Positions 7,195 to 11,345 of a DNA stretch of 11,345 bases are shown here, in pieces; positions within the stretch are counted from its first letter, which is position 1; each line of letters opens with the position of its first letter. The notes beneath the pieces are model-generated. The model saw only the letters and a list, made by a program, of their open reading frames with translations, searched no databases and was not told where the DNA came from. A program made the position numbers and the translations under genes. This DNA comes from an uncultured Devosia sp. Lineage in GTDB: Bacteria; Pseudomonadota; Alphaproteobacteria; Rhizobiales; Devosiaceae. Location: NCBI GenBank assembly GCA_946480655.1, contig CAMLKN010000055.1:1-11345 (forward strand), read 5' to 3'.

Positions 7195-7219
7195 AATGCA
7201 CGACCCTGTGAATGGTTCC
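7195..7219 (-). promoter_or_regulatory. Possible EcfG-like general-stress promoter
   Basis: On the minus strand GGAAC (7219-7215) is followed after 16 bases by CATT (7198-7195), close to the GGAAC-N16/17-CGTT pattern of EcfG sigma factors in alphaproteobacteria, with one mismatch in the -10 element. It would start transcription about 25-30 bases before the lipoprotein ATG. An alternative TTGACT overlaps the end of the DUF423 gene but has no good -10 partner. Confidence 0.3.
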
Positions 7220-7243
7220 GCAGCAGTTTTAATCTTTATTAAG

Positions 7244-7600
7244 TCAAGCCCCGCGCCATTTCAGCACGCCGGCCAGGGATAAGCCCAGCCAGCCCAGGAT
7301 CATTGCCCCGCCACCCAGGGGAGCGGCGCCGGGGAAGAGACCATGGCCAAGCCATTGCCGCAGGGCGAGGTCTCCGCCAAAGACCAGCGTGCCCACCGCC
7401 AGCACGCTGGCGGCCACGAGGATGGCCCTTCCCCGGCCATGCAATGCGAGGGCCACGAGTACGGGAGCGTGGGCGAGGAAGATCATCGCCATGGCCGACA
7501 GATTGCGGCTTTCGCCGTGGGAGGCACCGGCCGAAGCAGCCACACCTGACGCACCGATCAATCCGGCCAGAACCAGCAATACCTTCGGCAATGACGCCAT
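7244..7600 (-). CDS. DUF423 family membrane protein
   Basis: The 118-residue product is a small inner-membrane protein with four hydrophobic segments (about 5-25, 36-53, 58-76 and 96-114). It has the family features I associate with DUF423 (YgdD-like): an early small-residue helix with a Gly/Ala-rich loop ending in ASHGE, a middle TLVFGGDLALR, and a final APLGGGAMILGWLGL. No biochemical role is established for the family. The ATG at 7600 is supported by AAGAGGT seven bases upstream, and the predicted first helix starts at once. A longer frame open to 7780 would run across the divergent MATE start and is rejected. It is divergent from the MATE gene across 83 bases. Confidence 0.78.
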   Translation of the reverse strand: MASLPKVLLVLAGLIGASGVAASAGASHGESRNLSAMAMIFLAHAPVLVALALHGRGRAILVAASVLAVGTLVFGGDLALRQWLGHGLFPGAAPLGGGAMILGWLGLSLAGVLKWRGA

Positions 7601-7683
7601 GATTGACCTCTTGCGGAAATCTCGCGGCTTTCCCGGCGCCACGGATTGGACTACAGCATGGACCGCGAGTGAGAGATACGACA

Positions 7684-9099
7684 ATGAGTGAGAACGTCGC
7701 GCCGGCCAGTCCGGCGCCGGTGGCGCAGCCATCCATTGGCGGATGGGGCGCGGAATTTCGCGCCACCTTCGCGCTGGCATGGCCGCTGGTCATTGCCCAG
7801 GTTGCCCAGAACGCCCTTCAGGCCACCGACGTTATCATGATGGGCTGGCTGGGACCTGAGGCATTGGCTGCCGGGACGCTGGCCAACAGCTTCATCATGC
7901 CGCTCTTTCTATTCGGCGTGGGCGTAGTCGGGGCTGTCGCCCCCCTCACGGCCCAGGCACGTGGGCGGCGTGACATCAAGGCTGTACGCCGGGTCGTCCG
8001 CCAAGGCTTCTGGGCCGCCATCCTGCTGGCTCTGCTCCTCGTGCCGATCATGCTGCAGTTCCGGACCATCTATGGATGGCTGGGTCAGGATCCGGCGCTG
8101 GCTGCACGCGCCGAGCAATATGTCCAGATCGCCCTCTTCATGCTGGCGCCTGCCATGGGCGTCATCGTGTTGCGTTCGCTCCTATCCACTTTCGAGGCGA
8201 CCCGGGTCATCCTGTTGATCACTGTGGGCGGCGTTATCTTCAACGCCGGCGCCAACTACCTTCTGATGTTCGGCCATCTGGGCCTGCCACGCCTTGAACT
8301 GCGCGGTGCGGCGCTGGCGACCGTGCTGACAAACCTTTTCATGCTAGGCCTCATGCTGACCTATGTCCTGCGTCAGCGGCGGCTCAAGCGGTTCCACATT
8401 CTCATGCGCTTCTGGAAGCCGGACTGGCCGCGTTTCCGTGAAATCTTCCGCATCGGCACACCGATCGGGCTGACTGTCTTGGCAGAAGTGGGGTTGTTTT
8501 CGGCCGCGGCCATTCTCATGGGACGTCTGGGTACTGACGAACTGGCCGCCCACGCGGTGGCCCTCCAATGCGCTTCGCTGGCCTTCATGGTGCCGCTGGG
8601 CATGGGCATTGCCGCCACCGTTCGGGTTGGCATTGCCTATGGCCGCAAGGACGCCACGGGCATCCACAAGGCCGGATGGGCCAGTTTCGCGCTCGGCACC
8701 GGCTTCATGGCGGTCTCGGCCCTCGCCTTCATCGTCTTTGGTCCAGCGATCGTATCGGTCTTCCTTGATCCCGCCCTGCCCGAGAACCGCAATGCCCTGG
8801 GCTTTGCCGCGACCTATCTCGTCATCGCCGGCATATTCCAATTGGCCGACGGCGCCCAGGTTGTGGCGGCCCATGCCCTTCGTGGCCTCAGTGACACCAA
8901 GGTGCCCATGATCATCGCCATCTTCGGCTATTGGCTTGTCGGCCTGCCCGTCGCCTGGTTGCTGGGCTTTACCCTTGGCCTACGGGGTATCGGCATCTGG
9001 ATCGGTCTGGCGACGGCACTGCTTTTTGTGGCCGTTCTTCTCATGGGACGCTTCGCGCTCCGGGAGCGGCTTGGCCTACTGGAGGGCCTCAAGCGGTAA
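7684..9099 (+). CDS. MATE family efflux transporter (NorM-like)
   Basis: This is an inner-membrane multidrug and toxic-compound extrusion protein, expected to export cationic or organic compounds in exchange for Na+ or H+. The 471-residue product has the twelve-helix layout of two six-helix halves. The first half starts with FALAWPLVIAQVAQNALQATDVIMMGWLG; the second mirrors it from FRIGTPIGLTVLAEVGLF, with MGRLGTDELAAHAVALQ marking the equivalent loop. A short soluble N-terminus of about 25 residues is rich in Ala and Pro. The ATG at 7684 was chosen because the frame upstream to 7603 adds 27 non-membrane residues overlapping the divergent gene's ribosome binding region; its own ribosome binding site is weak (GAGAGA). 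Its last 11 bases overlap the 3' end of miaA. The substrate cannot be told from the sequence. Confidence 0.92.
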   Translation: MSENVAPASPAPVAQPSIGGWGAEFRATFALAWPLVIAQVAQNALQATDVIMMGWLGPEALAAGTLANSFIMPLFLFGVGVVGAVAPLTAQARGRRDIKAVRRVVRQGFWAAILLALLLVPIMLQFRTIYGWLGQDPALAARAEQYVQIALFMLAPAMGVIVLRSLLSTFEATRVILLITVGGVIFNAGANYLLMFGHLGLPRLELRGAALATVLTNLFMLGLMLTYVLRQRRLKRFHILMRFWKPDWPRFREIFRIGTPIGLTVLAEVGLFSAAAILMGRLGTDELAAHAVALQCASLAFMVPLGMGIAATVRVGIAYGRKDATGIHKAGWASFALGTGFMAVSALAFIVFGPAIVSVFLDPALPENRNALGFAATYLVIAGIFQLADGAQVVAAHALRGLSDTKVPMIIAIFGYWLVGLPVAWLLGFTLGLRGIGIWIGLATALLFVAVLLMGRFALRERLGLLEGLKR

Positions 9100-9988
9100 G
9101 CGGTGCCCCGCCAAGCCCAAGGCGGGGCCAGTCGCCCATGCGGTTGCGGAACCACGTGCGTTGGCGCTTGGCATATTGATGCGTGGCAATCGTGGCCAGC
9201 GTCATGGCTTCCTCGCGGGTGCACAGGCCATCGAGCCAGTCTGAAATCTCACGGACGCCAATGGCCTTCATGACCGGCAGGGACGGATCGAGTTTCTGGG
9301 CCCGCAATGCCTCGACTTCCTCAATAGCGCCGTTGTCGAACATGGCGGCAAAGCGCCGGGCGATCCGGTCGCGCAGCACGTCGCGATCCGGGTTGAGTAC
9401 CATGCGCTCCAGCGCCCACCCCTCCAGCAGCCCAGGCTCCTGATCGCCCTGAAAACTGGAAAGCGGCCGGCCCGTTGCGCGCTTGACGGCAATCGCGCGC
9501 GTGACCCGCTGCGGGTCAGCAACCTTGAGGCGCGCGGCTGTACCCGGATCCTCAGCCGTGAGCAGGGCCATGCGGCCGGGCTCATCAAGGGCTTGAATCT
9601 CCTGTTGAACTTCAAGGGTGAATTCGTCCGAAATCTCGGGGACATCGGCGAACCCGTTGGTGAGCGCTTCGAAGTAAAGTCCCGTTCCACCAACGAAAAC
9701 CAGCTCGCGGCGAGGATCGACCTCCTTCAGAACCGCATCGACCGCCCGTACCCACTGCCCGGTCGAAAAGCGTTCCGATGCCGGCACGATTCCGTAGAGC
9801 CGGTGCTCGGCAAGGGCCTCGTCTTCCGCGCCGGGCCGCGCCGTGACGACCCGTAGCGTGTCATAGACCTGCATGGAATCGGCATTGATGATCAGCCCGC
9901 CGGATGCCCGTGCGCGCGCCAGCGCCAGCGCCGACTTGCCGCTGGCAGTCGGACCCGCTATCAGCACTGCGCGCCTCTGGCCTGTCAC
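9089..9988 (-). CDS. miaA: tRNA dimethylallyltransferase MiaA
   Basis: MiaA transfers a dimethylallyl group from DMAPP to N6 of adenosine 37 in tRNAs reading UNN codons, the first step to ms2i6A. The 299-residue product has a P-loop GPTASGKS (12-19), the conserved NADSMQVY (35-42), the GGTGLY substrate-channel motif (100-105), and a C-terminal AIGVREI and THQYAKRQRTWFRNR. Length fits the family. The start is a GTG at 9988: GGGAG lies six bases upstream, and the homologous protein begins MTGQRRAVLIAG. An upstream ATG-started frame extends to 10327 antisense to serB and is an artefact. The gene is divergent from serB, only 27 bases apart, so both promoters must overlap the other gene or be very compact. 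The 3' end overlaps that of the MATE gene by 11 bases. Confidence 0.95.
   Translation of the reverse strand: MTGQRRAVLIAGPTASGKSALALARARASGGLIINADSMQVYDTLRVVTARPGAEDEALAEHRLYGIVPASERFSTGQWVRAVDAVLKEVDPRRELVFVGGTGLYFEALTNGFADVPEISDEFTLEVQQEIQALDEPGRMALLTAEDPGTAARLKVADPQRVTRAIAVKRATGRPLSSFQGDQEPGLLEGWALERMVLNPDRDVLRDRIARRFAAMFDNGAIEEVEALRAQKLDPSLPVMKAIGVREISDWLDGLCTREEAMTLATIATHQYAKRQRTWFRNRMGDWPRLGLGGAPLTA
9105..9128 (+). terminator. Hairpin after the MATE gene inside the miaA 3' end
   Basis: GCCCCGCC (9105-9112) pairs perfectly with GGCGGGGC (9121-9128) around an eight-base loop, starting six bases after the MATE stop codon. It is embedded in the last codons of miaA (Gly-Leu-Gly-Gly-Ala-Pro region). 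No T-tract follows on the plus strand. It may slow or end MATE transcription, or simply reflect GC-rich coding sequence. Confidence 0.35.
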
Positions 9989-10015
9989 CGAACGCTCCCG
10001 AAAGTTGCTGCCACC

Positions 10016-10888
10016 ATGCCGGTTCTCTCGCTCATCGCCAATCCCGCCGATCCCGAGCTGGATCCGGCCCTGGCCCAGGCCGTATTGGCCCAGACGGGCG
10101 GAGAACTCAACTGGCTGAGCCATGGCGTCGCCTGCGATATCCTTGAGCCGACAGCGCCACAAGCCCTTGATCTGGCACGCGATATTATCGGCCGCAGGGC
10201 CGTCGATGCCAATGTGGTGCCCGGCGAGGGCCGGCGCAAGCAGGTGCTGGTGGCCGACATGGATTCCACCATGATCGAGCAGGAATGCATCGACGAGTTG
10301 GCGGCGGCGCTCGGCCTCAAGGCGCAAGTGGCTGAAATTACTGACAAAGCCATGCGCGGCGAACTCGATTTCGAGCAGGCGCTGGATACCCGTGTTGCCC
10401 TGCTCAAGGGGCTAGAGCGTTATAAAATCGAGGAAATCCGGCGCGAGGCGATCACGCTGGCACCGGGCGGCCGGGCGCTGGTGCAGACCATGAAGGCCTA
10501 TGGCGCCTATACGTCCTTAGTGTCTGGCGGATTTACATTTTTTGCCGATTACTTCGCCAAGAGGATCGGCTTCGATGAGGCGATTGCCAATGTGCTGGAA
10601 TTCGATGGCGAGCGGCTGACCGGTACGGTCCGCAAACCCATCGTCGACAAGAACACGAAGCGGGAGCGGCTCCTGGACCTCGCAAATGAACGAGGTCTGA
10701 ACCCGAGCCAGACCATGGCCGTGGGTGACGGCGCCAATGACCTCGACATGATCGGCGCGGCTGGATTCGGGGTGGCGCTGCATGCCAAGCCGGCGGTCGC
10801 GGCTGCGGCCGGAATCCGGATCGACCACGGCGACCTCACCGCCCTGCTCTATCTGCAGGGATATAGCGAGGACGATTTCGTGCGCTAA
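10016..10888 (+). CDS. serB: Phosphoserine phosphatase SerB
   Basis: SerB removes the phosphate from L-phosphoserine, the last step of serine synthesis from 3-phosphoglycerate, in the cytoplasm. The 290-residue product has a variable N-terminal domain (about 1-72) and a HAD-superfamily phosphatase domain. The catalytic DMDST is at 81-85, with nucleophile Asp81 and acid/base Asp83. The substrate loop QECIDELA follows at 89-96. Motif II is SGGF (170-173) and motif IV is GDGANDLDM (238-246), with Lys residues near 212-216 for motif III. All expected catalytic residues are present. The ATG start has no clear Shine-Dalgarno, but the N-terminus MPVLSLIANP fits the family, and miaA begins 27 bases away on the other strand. 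A strong bidirectional terminator follows before the convergent hflC. Confidence 0.95.
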   Translation: MPVLSLIANPADPELDPALAQAVLAQTGGELNWLSHGVACDILEPTAPQALDLARDIIGRRAVDANVVPGEGRRKQVLVADMDSTMIEQECIDELAAALGLKAQVAEITDKAMRGELDFEQALDTRVALLKGLERYKIEEIRREAITLAPGGRALVQTMKAYGAYTSLVSGGFTFFADYFAKRIGFDEAIANVLEFDGERLTGTVRKPIVDKNTKRERLLDLANERGLNPSQTMAVGDGANDLDMIGAAGFGVALHAKPAVAAAAGIRIDHGDLTALLYLQGYSEDDFVR

Positions 10889-10937
10889 TTTGCTGGCAGA
10901 CTGTTAGCGCCAACGTCGCTTTACGTGAACAAGACAA

Positions 10938-10967
10938 AGGGCCGGTGCAGATGTCTGCACCGGCCCT
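10938..10967. terminator. Bidirectional terminator between serB and hflC
   Basis: AGGGCCGGTGCAG (10938-10950) pairs perfectly with CTGCACCGGCCCT (10955-10967), a 13-pair stem with a four-base loop. On the minus strand it is followed by the T-rich TTTGTCTTGTT; on the plus strand only a short TATTTC is present. It sits 49 bases after serB and 24 bases after the hflC stop, so it should end both transcripts, more strongly for hflC. Confidence 0.85.
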
Positions 10968-10991
10968 CGCTATTTCGCGCGTCCGACCGAC

Positions 10992-11345
10992 TTACTGGCT
11001 GGTCGCCGGAGCGGCATCCTCGGTCGGCGCCGGAGCCTCTGTACCCTGTGTCGGCGCGAGTTCCGTGCCGTCCTCCAGCGTCATGGTCGGGGCCACCGTT
11101 TCTTCGATTCCCAAACCATCAAGAGCCGGCTCGTCGGTGCCGAGCACGTCCGGGGCCGCCTGCGGAGGGATGGGTGTCCCAAAGCTGGTGCTGGCCGGCG
11201 GCAGTTCGCCATCCGAACCGAAGTAGCGGAAGAAGGCGCTGTCGGGCGAGAGGACCATGGTGGTGCCGGAATTGCCCAGGGCCGTACGGTAGGATTCCAT
11301 CGAGCGATAGAACTCGAAGAATTCCGGATCCTGCCCATAGGCCTG
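10992..11345 (-). CDS. hflC: HflC, membrane protease modulator, C-terminal part only
   Basis: HflC pairs with HflK in the HflKC complex of the inner membrane, which restrains FtsH; it is an SPFH/band-7 protein. The window shows the last 117 residues; the N-terminus lies beyond the right edge. The recognisable part is the family's C-terminal helix and strand, here AYGQDPEFFEFYRSMESYRTAL followed shortly by TTMVLSPDSAFFRYFGSD. After this comes a tail of roughly 70 residues that is rich in Pro, Thr, Ala and acidic residues and looks disordered (for example ALDGLGIEETVAPTMTLEDG and EAPAPTEDAAP). Such tails occur on HflC of alphaproteobacteria but differ in length and sequence. A terminator follows the stop directly, so no downstream degP-like gene is co-transcribed here. 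Confidence 0.88.
   Translation of the reverse strand, partial: QAYGQDPEFFEFYRSMESYRTALGNSGTTMVLSPDSAFFRYFGSDGELPPASTSFGTPIPPQAAPDVLGTDEPALDGLGIEETVAPTMTLEDGTELAPTQGTEAPAPTEDAAPATSQ

Noticed and set aside
7603..7683. 27-residue N-terminal extension of the MATE transporter
   Set aside because: It overlaps the divergent gene's ribosome binding region and adds non-membrane sequence with no family match; the ATG at 7684 is preferred.
9989..10327. Upstream extension of the miaA frame to an ATG at 10327 (412-residue product)
   Set aside because: It runs antisense through serB and adds 113 residues unrelated to MiaA. The GTG at 9988 has a proper GGGAG site and gives the normal family length.

Overview
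The window looks like core chromosome from a high-GC alphaproteobacterium, most likely in the Hyphomicrobiales (Rhizobiales). A Devosia-like lineage is a guess from overall protein flavour and cannot be settled without a search. The evidence is the alphaproteobacterial style of PdxJ and of the IlvB/IlvN pair, the divergent miaA/serB arrangement with hflC nearby, and the GC-rich codon use. No tRNA, rRNA, insertion sequence, integrase, CRISPR array or phage gene was seen.

Layout from left to right. Positions 1-360 hold no convincing gene. They contain a probable divergent start (GTG with a strong Shine-Dalgarno) leaving the left edge and a cluster of small hairpins. A small secreted protein of unknown function follows (361-687, +). 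Next is a minus-strand block reading right to left: an attenuator leader, ilvB (acetolactate synthase large subunit), ilvN (small subunit) and pdxJ (vitamin B6 synthesis). Position 4283 starts a PiT-type phosphate transporter (+), which converges on a NUDIX hydrolase (-). A cold shock protein (-) has its own strong promoter and a long 5' leader. A glycine-zipper lipoprotein (-) and a DUF423 membrane protein (-) follow. The DUF423 gene is divergent from a MATE-family exporter (+), whose 3' end overlaps that of miaA (-). miaA is divergent from serB (+), and serB converges on the 3' part of hflC (-), which runs off the right edge.

The most interesting element is the 380-base ilvB leader, which appears to be a complete transcription attenuator. 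It has a sigma-70-like promoter with a 17-base spacer and a 16-codon GTG-started leader peptide carrying five consecutive Leu-Ile-Leu-Val-Val codons. A short candidate antiterminator pairing and an intrinsic terminator with a six-T tract follow, all upstream of ilvB. This fits control of ilvBN by the supply of all three branched-chain amino acids.

The other genes are housekeeping: serine synthesis (SerB), tRNA i6A37 modification (MiaA), membrane protease control (HflC), phosphate uptake, cold-shock RNA binding and drug/cation export. No previously undescribed defence or mobile system was found. The less well-explained parts are the 361-687 secreted protein, the structured stretch at 155-196, the NUDIX protein with an atypical Nudix box, and the regulatory leaders.
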